Positions 46,918 to 57,492 of a stretch of DNA of 64,000 nt are shown one piece after another (the first letter of the stretch is position 1; each line of letters starts with the position of its first letter). The notes beneath the pieces are model-generated. The model saw only the letters and a list, made by a program, of their open reading frames with translations. It was not told where the DNA came from and did not search any database. The translations under genes were made by a program, and so were the position numbers. This DNA comes from Cynocephalus volans. Lineage: Eukaryota > Chordata > Mammalia > Dermoptera > Cynocephalidae. The stretch is taken from NCBI RefSeq assembly GCF_027409185.1, contig NC_084465.1:31599864-31663863 (forward strand), in the 5' to 3' direction.

Positions 46918-47110
46918 AATGGGTGTAGTTTTATTTTTTAATTTAAACATAATTGATTATAAATATTTATGTAGTACAGAGGTCACTATCTGTATTTGTG
47001 TGCAATATGTGATGATCACATCAATATTATTAGCATGTTTATCATTACAAATACTAATTATTCTTTGTGTTCCTTACCCAATTTCTTGCTAACTTCCCCC
47101 CAAACTTCCT
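46918..47110 (-). mobile_element. L1 3' tail nested in older L1, antisense
   Basis: taatttaaacataattgatt, atatttatgtagtacagag, tatgtgatgatcacatcaat and ttattagcatgtttatcat resemble the reversed 3'UTR end of L1PB/L1MA-like elements. Boundaries are approximate. Confidence 0.5.
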
Positions 47111-47323
47111 TTAAAAGATATTTTAAAAATCCAGCATATAGTCACTTTCATTCATTTGATGTGTCCATTTAAATTCTTTTAATTCAGATTACTCCCCTGC
47201 TTTGTTTTTGTTTTTGTTTTTCATTACCTGGAGATTTTTTTTTTAAATGTCTAGGCCAATGTCTTGTGGGTTAAATTCAAGATAAGCATTTTGGTTAAAA
47301 GAGGACGTAGGTAATATTGTGTG

Positions 47324-47380
47324 TTTCTTATTGCATCCTATCAAGAAGTGCATAATATCTTGATGGGATGCAATAAGAAA
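47324..47380. repeat. Hairpin: 23-bp inverted repeat
   Basis: The arm at 47324-47346 (tttcttattgcatcctatca plus aga) pairs with 47358-47380 with a single mismatch (T versus C); the loop is 11 nt. It lies in old L1 3'UTR sequence that is not known to me to carry such a hairpin. Confidence 0.85.
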
Positions 47381-47962
47381 ACTGTGATTGTCAGTGGTGA
47401 TGTTGAGTTTGAGTATGTAGCTAGGTGGTGACCTCCAGTTTTCTCCACTTAAAGGTTTAATTCATAAGTAATTTGTGCTGTGATGTTTTCAAGTCCATGT
47501 GGATTTTCTATTCCACTCAATCTTTCATCAAAGGGTTTTAGTACCCACTGATAATTCATGTCTGAAACCATGACTGAGGTTGCAACAGGATGATTTTCTA
47601 ACTCCATCAATAATTTGGTTCTCTTTAGTGTGCATTCTCCTCTAAAAAAGAGTTCATCCAATTTTTTCTCTTCTTTTAAGTAACGCTATGGGTAATAATT
47701 ATTATCATTCATTTTTTACAATCCATTAACATTATTCTCTTTAATGCTGAAATTGTCCCAGATTTGGTCAATGGCAGACACCTGTAAAGCCAGCTCCTTT
47801 TGAGTACCTCCTCACTTTCTGGTACAGGATGTCCCAAGCTCTCCTGGAATCAGATATTTCGCCAAGGATTCTTAGTTCTTTTGAATGAGAATGGTAGGTG
47901 TGCTCATTGGTACAGACGAGTAATTGTTTCCAGGTCCTTTCAGTCAAACATTATTATTTTCC

Positions 47963-48059
47963 TTTTTTTTTTTTTTTGGCAGCTGGCCTGTAAGGAGATA
48001 CAAACCCTTGACCTTGGTGTTATCAGCACCACACTCTAACCAAGTGAGCTAACTGGCCA
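47963..48059 (-). mobile_element. tRNA-Ile-derived SINE (CYN-like), antisense
   Basis: Minus-strand reading: tggccagttagctcacttgg then ttagagtgtggtgctgataa, caccaaggtcaagggtttg, then a 3' end and an A tail (T-run 47963-47977 on the plus strand). The head follows tRNA-Ile closely, including box A (tagctcacttggttagag) and the gctgataa anticodon-loop region; box B is damaged (gggtttgtatc). A single tRNA unit, unlike the two-part copy at 33931. It inserted into the old L1 3'UTR. It is not a functional tRNA gene. Confidence 0.85.
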
Positions 48060-50959
48060 AACTTAATTTTTATATATACTCAAGTCTACTATGAAACTCC
48101 TATGGTTTTCCATTTATCAATCGACTACTCACACCAGAGTCTTAATTACTTTAGTTTTCTAACATATTTTAATAATTAACTTAATCATAATCCAGTTTTA
48201 TTTTTATTTTTCAGTAAATAATCTCAGACTTTAATACAATTTTGTCAAGTTTTGGGGGAAAATCATTTACAGATTAATTTAGAAATAATGACATCATTAA
48301 ATCATTGTACTGGCATTACAATATTAACATCTATAAACAGTTATGGCTTACCATTTTTTTTAAAGATTATCCAAAATTCCCCGTTGTCCTTTAATTAAAT
48401 TTTGCAGTTTTGCTACTATAAGCCTCTGCTTCACATTTCTTATTAAATGAGATTATTTCAAAACATATATATTCTTACAGTTTTACATGGAATTTTTTTA
48501 AAATTACATTTTAAATAGTTTATTGCTTACATGTAAAAAAAAAGTAGTTTTTATTTATTTGATAGCAGTTTACCACACTGAATTAAGTTCTAGTAGTTTC
48601 TTTTTTAATTCATTCTGTAGAGTTTTCCAAGTACACAATCATAATGCCTATAAATAAGTATGTTTTCCCTCCTCCTTTCTTCTATAAACAAAATGTTTAT
48701 AGAATGTATAAATACATCAAATATAGAGGATGCAGACAACTTAAAATTTTCTGCTTACAGAAAGATGGAGTTCCAAGGATTCCGGTATGAAAAACAAAAA
48801 AGCAAAAATCAGATCTTAATTAAGGTGCAACGTGGTCAGTTAGTTCCTGGAAAATGCATCTTGACATAAATTTGGAAGATTGAAACCTAGGACCCACTAG
48901 AAAAGGACTTGCCATCTCCATGAAAAGAGCACAATAAAAAGGTATGCTTATGAACACTATGACTCATCTGGGCACATGTTATTTATTTGCATATGACATT
49001 TATTTCATGAGATTCTTATGCTGGGATAAAAGCAGACATTGTCTTCTCAATGATCAGATTTCCTGATTTAGCTTTCATGATGTAGATTGTTCTATGTTTA
49101 AAAAAATGACAGGTGGGGAACAGAATTTTCATTCATTAGATCACAAGAAAATAGAAAAATTGCTTGGAAAATAGTTACAAGCTGTGCACACTTGCTGGTC
49201 TTCTGTTTAAAAGTGACCTGGATTCATTGTATTGAATTTATAATAAAAATAGTAGTTATTTCATAGATATTTCATTTTACTGAGTAACATTACTGTTTGG
49301 TTTTACTATACTTATTAAATATACATACATACATAATATATGTATACTTATGTATATATATCCATATACACACAAAGTATTTATATTATTGTATCATGAT
49401 CTGCCAATGCAAACATTTAAATGCGTTAAAAGTCTTTGAAAAACAAATCATCTGAAAATCATTTTGATTATTGAAATCGTTCAAGTTATTGCAAAAGGAT
49501 CTGTTTGTTTACCTTAGAGAAAGAGGCTTCTAAAAATGACATCAAACTACAAACAGCCCTTAAAACTTCCTTGTATATTTTTTTAATTTCATAACTCTGA
49601 AATAGTCTTACTTGTATTTAAAAAGATAATTAGATACATTTAGAATCAAATCCTCCTATCTACATACTATGTACAAGAGAAGCAAGTGAACATTAAATCA
49701 AGGAAAAATCCTGTTCTGGTGCATAATTCTCAAAATCAAATAAGATCTTTGAGTTTATTTCATTCATCCCTTAATTGATAGTACAAAGGTATTACTAAAA
49801 AGATGCTGAAGCAGAACTCCAGGAAAAATAATTTCCATGTAGCTTTGCCCTTTTAGTTCTTTATACAGAAGTATAAAAAGTTGTATCATTTCAGATTCTA
49901 TATATACCACCTGAACAAGAGTGTTCTAGAAAATACTAACAAAATGCGTTCGTTCCACTGTCATCTGATTACAATGGGAGGAGTTCATCTCCCAATAAAT
50001 TTTGCAAAAGAATAATCTAAAATACAGTAAGGACTACAAAAAGAGGGTGGCCCAGGCATCTGAAAGACTTGTACTGTTTTCAGTAAATTTATTTTGTCTC
50101 AATATCTTTAATTTCATACTAAAGTTTAATAAATATGCATACAAATAATAAAATCCTCCATTTATCTTAAGCAAAAATATATATCTGTAAGTGGCTTATG
50201 AAACAATAGATTAGGAAACTCATTTTTTTATTTTAACTTAATTTTTTAGCCAACAAAGATGTATGTTTACTTACATATGTCTTATATGATACATAAAATC
50301 AAGATATTGAAAATATAATTAGAGCAGATCTGAAGTAAATCAGCTCAAATTCTCTCACTATGTAACAGAATTCCTTTAGCTTAACCCCACCTTAAAGTTG
50401 AAATAGGTAAAAGGCTTAACTAAAATGAGCCTACAAACATTAGCCAAATTTTCTTTATAACTTTACTTAAAAATCCATTTTTATTGACAGATTATTTTTC
50501 CTTTAATGGCAAAGGAAAAGAGTCTGAACATTAAACAGACCAGACAGAAATGTGATTAAGAACTTACAGCAACCAAATAGCTAGGACTCAACTGCTTACA
50601 AAGCAGGTTTATTTTTATTACAAGAGTTTAATTCATTTATGGGTCATTTACAAATCTTTAACAGAGTATGGGGGAAACGTTGGAACAGAAACATGAAACA
50701 CCGAAATGTTCTCACTTTCTTGTGAGTCTGTAGGCTTTCAGGGGAAAATTATAAACGACCAAGTTAAAAGAATGTACTTTTTAGAAAATTTCATGGCAAT
50801 TTTTTCACGTTAGGACATATTAGAGATGCCCCATTAAGAAAAGGGTTTCTAATTTTACATTTATTGCAGCATATAAAACTGACCGCTTATCAAGATTTTT
50901 TATCACAATCTTTGGTAAAAGTTAAATCAGCTTTTTTTTTTTTTTTTTCACTCTCAGAC
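48060..50959. other. No recognised gene; AT-rich
   Basis: Long AT-rich stretch. An open frame at 48660-48869 has no domain. The tract just before 50960 (17 T then cactctcag) resembles a splice acceptor and abuts the pseudogene's start. Confidence 0.45.
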
Positions 50960-52155
50960 ATGGGCACACAACAGAAGGATGTTATTAGCAAGTCGGATGC
51001 ACCCGACACCCAATTATTGGAAAAACATGCACATTATATGGTGTCCTATGGCTCAAATAATGATGATTCTTATCCATCTCCTGCATGCAGAGGACTGAGG
51101 ATGTGTCTTTGAAGTTCAGAATATCGTATGTCTGATTATTTGAGATTCAGTGGTATCTATTGGGGTCTGACAGTAATGGATCTCACGGGACAACTTCATT
51201 ACATGAATAGGGAAGAAATTCTGACATTCATTAAGTCATGCCAACCTGAAAGTGGTGGAATAAATGCTAGTATTGGACATGACCCTCATCTTTTGTACAC
51301 TCTTAGTGCTGTCCAGATTCTTACTCCGTGTGACAGTATTAATGATACTGACATAAATAAAGTTGTGGAATATGTTCAAAGTATATGTTTCTGTTGCTAG
51401 AGACATTTGAGAAGAAATTGATACAAAATTGTGCAGTGGCAACTCCGGCCCTCATGGGGAAGCTTGATGCTATTAATGTGGAAAAGGCAATCGAATTTGT
51501 TTTATCCTGTATGAACTTTGATGGTGAATTTGCTTGCAGACCAGGTTCTTTATCCTACACTGGGCAGATCTATTGATGCACAAGATTCCTGGCTACTACT
51601 AGTCAGTTGAATCAGGTGAATTTTATTTACTTGGTTCATGGCTTTGTGAACAACAGCTACGCTCAGGTAGACTAATGGAAGGCCAGAGAGGTTACCAGAT
51701 GTTTCCTATTTCTAAAGATAAAGATAATTGGAAGGCTTCATTGGATTGGTAGAAGAAACTTCATAGTTTCATCTTAGCATGTCAAGATGAAGAAATGCTG
51801 GGATTTGCAGACAGTGCAGGAGATATGGTGGATCCTTTCACACATTATTTGGAATTGCTGAATTGTCACTTTTGGGAGAACAGATTAAGCCTGTTAGTAT
51901 CGTTTTTACATGCCTGAAGAAGTGCTTCAGAGGATTGATGTTCAGCCTGAGCTAGTGAGCTAGATACGTTGATGCAAATGTTGCTTAGTATAGTTTTGCC
52001 ATCCCAACTTAACTGTATTGGAAGTACTTATCAAAACTAAAAATGACTACTGTTCGTATTTTGTATATTAATTGTGTTAATTAATTTTAATAAATTATGT
52101 AATTATACATTACTGTAAAATAAAGACCCATATTGTATTTTCAGCTTTAAAAAAA
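50960..52155 (+). pseudogene. Processed pseudogene of RABGGTB
   Basis: The parent encodes the beta subunit of Rab geranylgeranyltransferase (geranylgeranyltransferase II), which attaches geranylgeranyl groups to the C-terminal cysteines of Rab GTPases. Intronless, it starts at ATG 50960 ([18 protein letters not shown]), continues in frame through [50 protein letters not shown], then [17 protein letters not shown] (after a frameshift), and ends [17 protein letters not shown] with a stop at 51961-51963. An AATAAA at 52119-52124 is followed by an A-rich remnant at 52149. Disruptions: a 48-nt in-frame insert at about 51071-51118 containing TGA, small deletions near 51380 and 51435, and many stops and frameshifts beyond 51574. 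Not translatable as an enzyme. Confidence 0.93.
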
Positions 52156-52311
52156 ACCAAATCCTTTATTAAATCAATAAATATTTTGTTCAAAATTTGC
52201 CTAAAACAACCAAAATATAAATATTTGCTTCTCCTCTTTTTAACATGAAGTCCCTGAAGTACAAGATGTATTGAGCTGAGTAACACACTGGAGTCAGACT
52301 ATGATGAGTCT

Positions 52312-52774
52312 TGTATTCATTCGTTTTCTGTTGCTTGTAACAGAATACCTCAAACTGGGTAGTTTATAAAGGAACAAAATTTATTCCTTGCCATTTGGGC
52401 AGCTGGGAAGTCTAAGGTCCAGGGAACACATCTGGTAAGGGCCTTCTTCTTAATGGTGATTCTGTACAGAGTCCCATAGTGAACAGGATATCTATCACAT
52501 GGTGAGAATGGCATGAGCAAGAGACATAACCCTCTCTCTTGCTGTCCTTATAAAGCCATCAGAACTACACGCATGACAACACATTAAAACATCAACCCAT
52601 TACTCTATGAATGGATCAAGCCACTGATCAGGGCACAGTCCCTTCAATCCAATCACCTCTGAAAGGCCCCACCTTTCAAAGTATCATAATCAGATTTCCC
52701 ACCCTCAACACTGTTAAAATGGGGATCAAGTTTCCAACATACAACCTTTAGGGGGATAAATCTGACCCACAGCA
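52312..52774 (-). mobile_element. MaLR LTR (MST/MLT1-type), antisense
   Basis: ttctgttgcttgtaacagaa, tacctcaaactgggtagttt, cacatggtgagaatggcatg, tgatcagggcacagtcc and gatcaagtttccaacata follow the antisense MaLR LTR order, TG...CA. It lies just downstream of the pseudogene and is unrelated to it. Confidence 0.8.
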
Positions 52775-52870
52775 GGCCTTGTGGATGATTCTAAAGAGTT
52801 GTGAGGTTAAAGTCACGAACCGTGAGAGTAAAGAGAAGAGTCTATATCTGAGGGACATTTCTCAAGGAGA

Positions 52871-53955
52871 ATGGGGGCAAGGCAAGATGGTGAACTAGAG
52901 GGGGCACAGAAAAGGACCAAACAAAGGAATGGACACCCAAATACAGGGAATAGCATTGGTAGAAGAGCATGGGAGGGCAGTGGGAGCCTGGTGAGGAACC
53001 TGTGGAGCATGAAAACCAAGCAGGGTGGTGCACAGAAGAAAGAGACACAGAGATGCAGCCACCACCATGTCTCCAGCACAAGGATCAGCCAAGAGGAATT
53101 GAATTTTCCCTTATAGCAGAAAGAATCTGCTCAGCCATGAGCACTTCCAAGCAATAACTTCATCTTACTCCTGCCAGGGCCTGCCTCCATCATTGCCATG
53201 GTCCCCCATGCCATTGTCTATTCCCAGCACTATGGCCCTTCTCCCCACACAGGAGTTCATCCTGTGCAATGATCCCCAGTGTACAGCCCGTGCAGCCCAT
53301 GTGACATCACCCACCCATAAGAGCCCAGCCATGCACACAGCTCCAGCCACAGATATAGCTGCCAGTGCCCCCAGAACCATTGAGTCTACCCAGAACTATT
53401 GAGTCTACCTCAAACTACTGAAACTACTGAGTCTATTCAGAAACAATATTAAAACACCCCACCCAATGGGCGATATATAACAAATCTACAGGAGTGATAG
53501 AAAAGCCCCCTGGCGTAACAGAAGAAGCAACTGTTCCACTAGATGACTAGGCATCAACATAGGGATACTAGAAATACAGAAGAAGAACAACAACAAAAAT
53601 ATGGCACCACCACCATAATTCTCAAATACCAGACCTCAAACAACAGGAAAGCCTTGGAATTTCTGAAAGGGAACTCTGAGTAACAATCTTAAAGAAACTC
53701 AGTGAGATACAAGAAGACTTAGACAACACAACAAAAAAGAGAAAAACAATCCAGGACATGAAGGAGGAAATTTGCAGAGATAAATACCATAAAAAAAGAA
53801 TGTCGCAGAACACCTGGAACTGAAAGACTCATTCAACAAAATAAAAACTACATCTGAGACAGTAAGCAGCAAGCTAGAACAAGCGGAAGAAAGAATTTCT
53901 GATCTCAAAGACATTCTTTTCAAAATCACTCCAAGAGAATTAACAGGTCTTTGAA
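52871..53955 (+). mobile_element. L1 5' end: 5'UTR plus start of ORF1
   Basis: Begins gggggcaaggcaagatggtg then aactagag, a typical L1 5' start. 52885-53570 is 5'UTR-like and GC-richer than its surroundings; from about 53570 the sequence is ORF1-like, with a coiled-coil type composition (caaacaacaggaaagccttg, ctcagtgagatacaagaag, gacatgaaggaggaaattt, gcggaagaaagaatttctga). It is broken off near 53955 with no A tail, so the 3' part has been lost. Frames contain stops. Confidence 0.7.
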
Positions 53956-54089
53956 ACTGACGAGATGTAGTGAGTGAAGCAAAAGAGGGGGTACAAAACA
54001 GCTCCAAGGTGGAGGGGTGGTAATGCCATTATCTAAGACTAGGAACACAAGAGGCTGGCCAGATGACCTGTGAGTGGGTAAACAGTGGA
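53956..54089. other. Junction sequence, unclassified
   Basis: Short stretch between the L1 5' fragment and an L2-like remnant; no feature recognised. Confidence 0.4.
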
Positions 54090-54195
54090 GGAGAGGAAAT
54101 AAAAAGGGAGATAATGACTTTATTTTTAGAAATGTTGAGTTGGTAATGCCTGTGAAAGACCCAGATGAAAACAGCTGATGGGATGTTGGATATTT
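54090..54195 (-). repeat. L2 fragment, antisense
   Basis: aaatgttgagttggtaatgc and gatgttggatatttgaatct resemble reversed L2 polymerase sequence, as at 17035. Degraded. Confidence 0.4.
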
Positions 54196-54378
54196 GAATC
54201 TGAGTTTGCAATGATAACAATCATAAGAGTTTTCCTTTACTGCCAGATTCTGTGCTAAGCATTTTGCAGTGTAGCAGAAGTTGTTAGCTCTAAATATTTA
54301 TCCTCTATCAACAACTATATTCATCTATACTAATCCCCATCATCTATATAAATAAGACTCCTGATTTATGGCTGGATA
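54196..54378 (-). repeat. MIR-like fragment, antisense
   Basis: tgccagattctgtgctaagc then attttgcagtg is the reversed 3' phrase of MIR. Only the start is recognisable. Confidence 0.4.
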
Positions 54379-54463
54379 TGTGAAGGTACTGCAAAAAGTT
54401 CATGGAAAAATAGAATTAAAAGATAACAGAAATCTTTCCAGGAGCTTTTTGAAAACCCCTCAT
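54379..54463. mobile_element. Mariner-like MITE, third copy
   Basis: tgaaggtactgcaaaaagtt with catggaaaaatagaatta at the left and tttccaggagctttttgaaa with acccc at the right. The most diverged of the three copies of this palindrome (13993, 46202, 54379). Confidence 0.65.
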
Positions 54464-54775
54464 GGAGCTGTCTGGAATAAAGACTATGCTTCCTGGACTC
54501 CCTTGTGCCTAGATGTCACCATGCAGCTAACTTCTGATCAATGGGTTGGGAATGGAACTGCAACTTCCAGGAACTGTTCTCAAAAAAGAACCTTTTCCTT
54601 ATCCTTCATGATGACTAAAATGCAGACAATGACTAGATGGGTAGAACAGACGCATACTTATGAGTGGAAGTCATATACGATAAAGCAACCAGATGACATA
54701 GGGCCTGGCTACACGACACCAGTTCAAGACATCCACTGGGAATCATTCATGACAGAAAAATAATTTCTCTCCTGT
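54464..54775 (+). mobile_element. Degenerate LTR-like repeat
   Basis: Motifs of a widespread old mammalian LTR are faintly visible (ttctgatcaatgggttggga, a CCAAT-box-like region, and aactgcaacttccaggaact). Similar in kind to 8925-9310. Weak assignment; the 131-codon open frame that crosses it starts in the MITE and has no domain. Confidence 0.35.
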
Positions 54776-54829
54776 TTAGATCACTAATATTTGGATATTC
54801 TCTGCCTTTTAAAACAAAACCAAATCATA

Positions 54830-55010
54830 ACTGGGACACATACATTATCTAATCTCATAACGACATGAGTTGGTGGATACTCTTAATATCCCATTTTAAA
54901 AATGGGAAATGAGGCTAGAAGAAGCTAGGAGAGAGGTTTGCCCGAGGTCATCCAAACTGAAAGCAGTGATGCTAGATTTTAGTCAAAGCAATCTGATAGC
55001 AGAGGCCACA
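54830..55010 (-). repeat. MIR SINE, antisense
   Basis: ctaatctcataacgacatga, cccattttaaaaatgggaaa, tgaggctagaagaagctag and gtttgcccgaggtcatccaa are in reversed MIR order. Confidence 0.65.
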
Positions 55011-56284
55011 CTCATGATCACTAAACTTTAGAAACCATGTAACTCTCTGACCATTCCAAAGTAATCTCACACATAAGAAAATCAGTCTTTTCTTTTTACA
55101 ACTTTTTATTAAAGTATGATATATGTAGAGAAAAGTGCACAGTTTTATTTTTAAATGAAAAACATATTCAATCAAAATGTTACTTTGTTTCTAACCTAAA
55201 TTCTTCCTCATGTTTTACATGCTCATTTTTTCTTATCCCCAGATAAAGACCACCTGGGCACCATGTTTTCTGTGTTTATTTTATGACTTAGAAACACATT
55301 ATTAAAGTATCTGGCAACTTCTGTTTTGCAGGCTAAATATAATCCTGGGATCTTACTCTTTTCTTTATAGTCTTAATATCCCATCCCCTTGAATTATTCC
55401 TACTATAAATCTTTCAACATTCTTTCATTCCTCTCAATCTTTTACCTATGTATTGTTTATGGTTGCAAATTTAGTGGTATATATGGCTCAAAAATGAGTC
55501 ATTCACAGCACTTTCTTTGTACCAGGCCAGTATTCACACATTAGCCAACCCACCATATTTGACTAGATTAAAATACTTGGTGAGTTAAGAGGTCTTTCTG
55601 TTTTTCAAGGACAAAGAGAGCTTTGTGTTATTGCTGAAAGGCCACATGAATAACTTGAAAACAAAGGATTTGTCAATTACAATCTTTTCTTTATGTTTTC
55701 AGAATTTGTGTTTGGCCAAATCCACTAAAATTCATCGGTGGATAAGGAGGGCATGGGAAAGAGTGGTGCAGTAGTTTCCTTTCTGGGACAGGCCCAGTGG
55801 ATCAGCAGACAGGGAGGGAACAGTATGCTAGAGAGGTAAATTTGGAGCAGGAAAATTGCCATGGATTAGGCATGAGGAGGAAGGAGCTCAGGGAATACGG
55901 TTTGCTATCACACACACCCAGAACACTCAGGGTTCCCAAAATGCTCAGATTTAAAAAAGAGATCTATACTATTGTGAAATCCTAAAGGTAGTTTAGGAGA
56001 AGTTCACATATTTCCACATATCCTGGTAAAAAGTTTCAGAAAAGGGAAATGCCTCTCGGTACAAAGGAGTACTCTTAGAAATAGGATTACTCTGGGTGGA
56101 CTTTTGGAAGGTTTCAGAAATAAGGAAAGTTGAAATTTATCAGCATTGAAAACTAATCATAGGGAACAAAATACCATATAAGGAAAGAAACAAAAGAGAA
56201 TATCATCACATGCAAATAGATAAATAACACAAAAGATGTGCAATTTCTGGAGACACTATCATTAGAAATGATGTTTTTCACACA
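55011..56284. other. No recognised gene
   Basis: A possible old L1M 3'UTR scrap at 55095-55215 (attaaagtatgatatatg, aaagtgcacagttttat). Otherwise unclassified; the open frame at 55797-55985 has no domain. Confidence 0.4.
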
Positions 56285-56376
56285 TTGTATACATATATTG
56301 AAATAGAACTCTGTACCCTATAAATATGTACAGTCAATGTTTCAATAAAAATTAATAATAATAAAAAAGAAATTTT
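56285..56376 (+). mobile_element. L1 3' tail, severely 5'-truncated
   Basis: tatattgaaatagaactctg, taccctataaatatgtacag and tcaatgtttcaataaaaatt match the L1 tail type at 38780-38860, ending in an A-rich run. Confidence 0.6.
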
Positions 56377-56479
56377 TTTTATTTATTTGTTTAGCATGGT
56401 GGTGGGAATCTGAAATTTAGACTCTAAAGTCTTGTGTCTCACATGAAGAACAAATTTCTCAACAAATAGGAGCTGCTGC

Positions 56480-57320
56480 CAATAAATTTTAAAAAGACTA
56501 TCAACCCAATGAAAAGACAAATAGTTCTTCTGTATATGACATAATGCTTCACTGCACTCATAATACAATAATTGAAAATTAAAACTGCAATGTGATCCTA
56601 TTATTTTTACCCTATCATATTGGCAAATATCAAAAAGTATAATAAAACATCAACGATAAGGATGTATGGAAAGAGGCCATTTCATATTTGCTGATGGGAG
56701 TGCAAATTGACGCAATTTCCTAGGAAGACGATTTGGCAATATCTATAACAAATGTTCACACCCTTTCACTTCTTGAAATTATCCTTAATATATATACTCT
56801 CAAATGAATGAAATGACTAATGTTCAAGGTTTGTATATTGTAGCAGTTTTTACCATGACAAAAAACTTGAAAACATTTAAATGCTCATCAATAGGGGACT
56901 GGTTAGATAAATAATGATTCATACAAACAATGCTGTACTATTTAGCTGTTTAAAAAAAAAATTGAAGATGAGTTCTTTATGTATAGATCTGGAATGATTT
57001 TGACACAAACTTAATAAGTGAAAAAAATAAGACGAAGAATAAAGTGTATAGTATATTAGCATCAGTGTAAAAAATGGTAGAGGGAGCTTCTATCTGCTTA
57101 TATATAGAATATATACAAAAATATAATCTACAAAATATTTCTGATGGACAGCCAAGGAACTAATACTATACTAATAATATTGTCCAAGAAGGAAAATGAG
57201 TAGTTGGGGAACAGATATCAGAAGAAAGATTTTCTTTGCATGGCCTTTTGTATGTTAGAAATGATATGAAACTATTGCATATTTTCAAAATTAAAGCTAA
57301 ATTTAAAAACTATCTACACT
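56480..57320 (+). mobile_element. Old L1M ORF2-3' fragment
   Basis: aatgtgatcctattattttt, gctgatgggagtgcaaattg, cgatttggcaatatctataa, ataggggactggttagataa and gaatgattttgacacaaac give the order of the ORF2 tail in an old L1 (L1MC/ME type). Frames destroyed. Confidence 0.65.
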
Positions 57321-57399
57321 TATGCCCAGCCTCCCATAGAGTTATTTTAACTCTTGAAATATAATTTTCCTATTTTAGAATTTCTCTACCAGTAAATAA

Positions 57400-57492
57400 T
57401 GCTTCTTGCCTATCACACAATATTTCAAAGGACCGATGGGATAATGAATATGAAAGTACTTTGTAAACTATAAAATACTATACAAATGCAAA
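57400..57492 (+). repeat. MIR-type 3' fragment
   Basis: atgaaagtactttgtaaact followed by ataaaatactatacaaatgc is the typical MIR/MIR3 3' end. Confidence 0.5.

Larger units (their letters stand above)
46590..47940 (-). mobile_element. Old L1 (L1ME-type) 3' region, antisense, nested
   Basis: The plus strand shows cacaataagc-like followed by tagatttaccaattagtat, ctgcccatattcaaatttc, then (after an inserted L1 tail) tgtctaggccaatgtcttgt, ccacttaaaggtttaattc and ggatgtcccaagctctcctg. The order matches an L1ME 3'UTR in reverse, as at 10545-11440. Interrupted by a younger L1 tail at 46918-47110. Confidence 0.6.

Noticed and set aside
47963..48059. A tRNA-Ile gene on the minus strand
   Set aside because: Box B is damaged and an A tail follows; it is a SINE copy.
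51050..51110. C/D-box snoRNA-like motifs (aatgatga ... ctga) in the RABGGTB pseudogene
   Set aside because: The C-box-like part is explained by the parent Asp-Asp codons, and no terminal stem or guide structure is seen.
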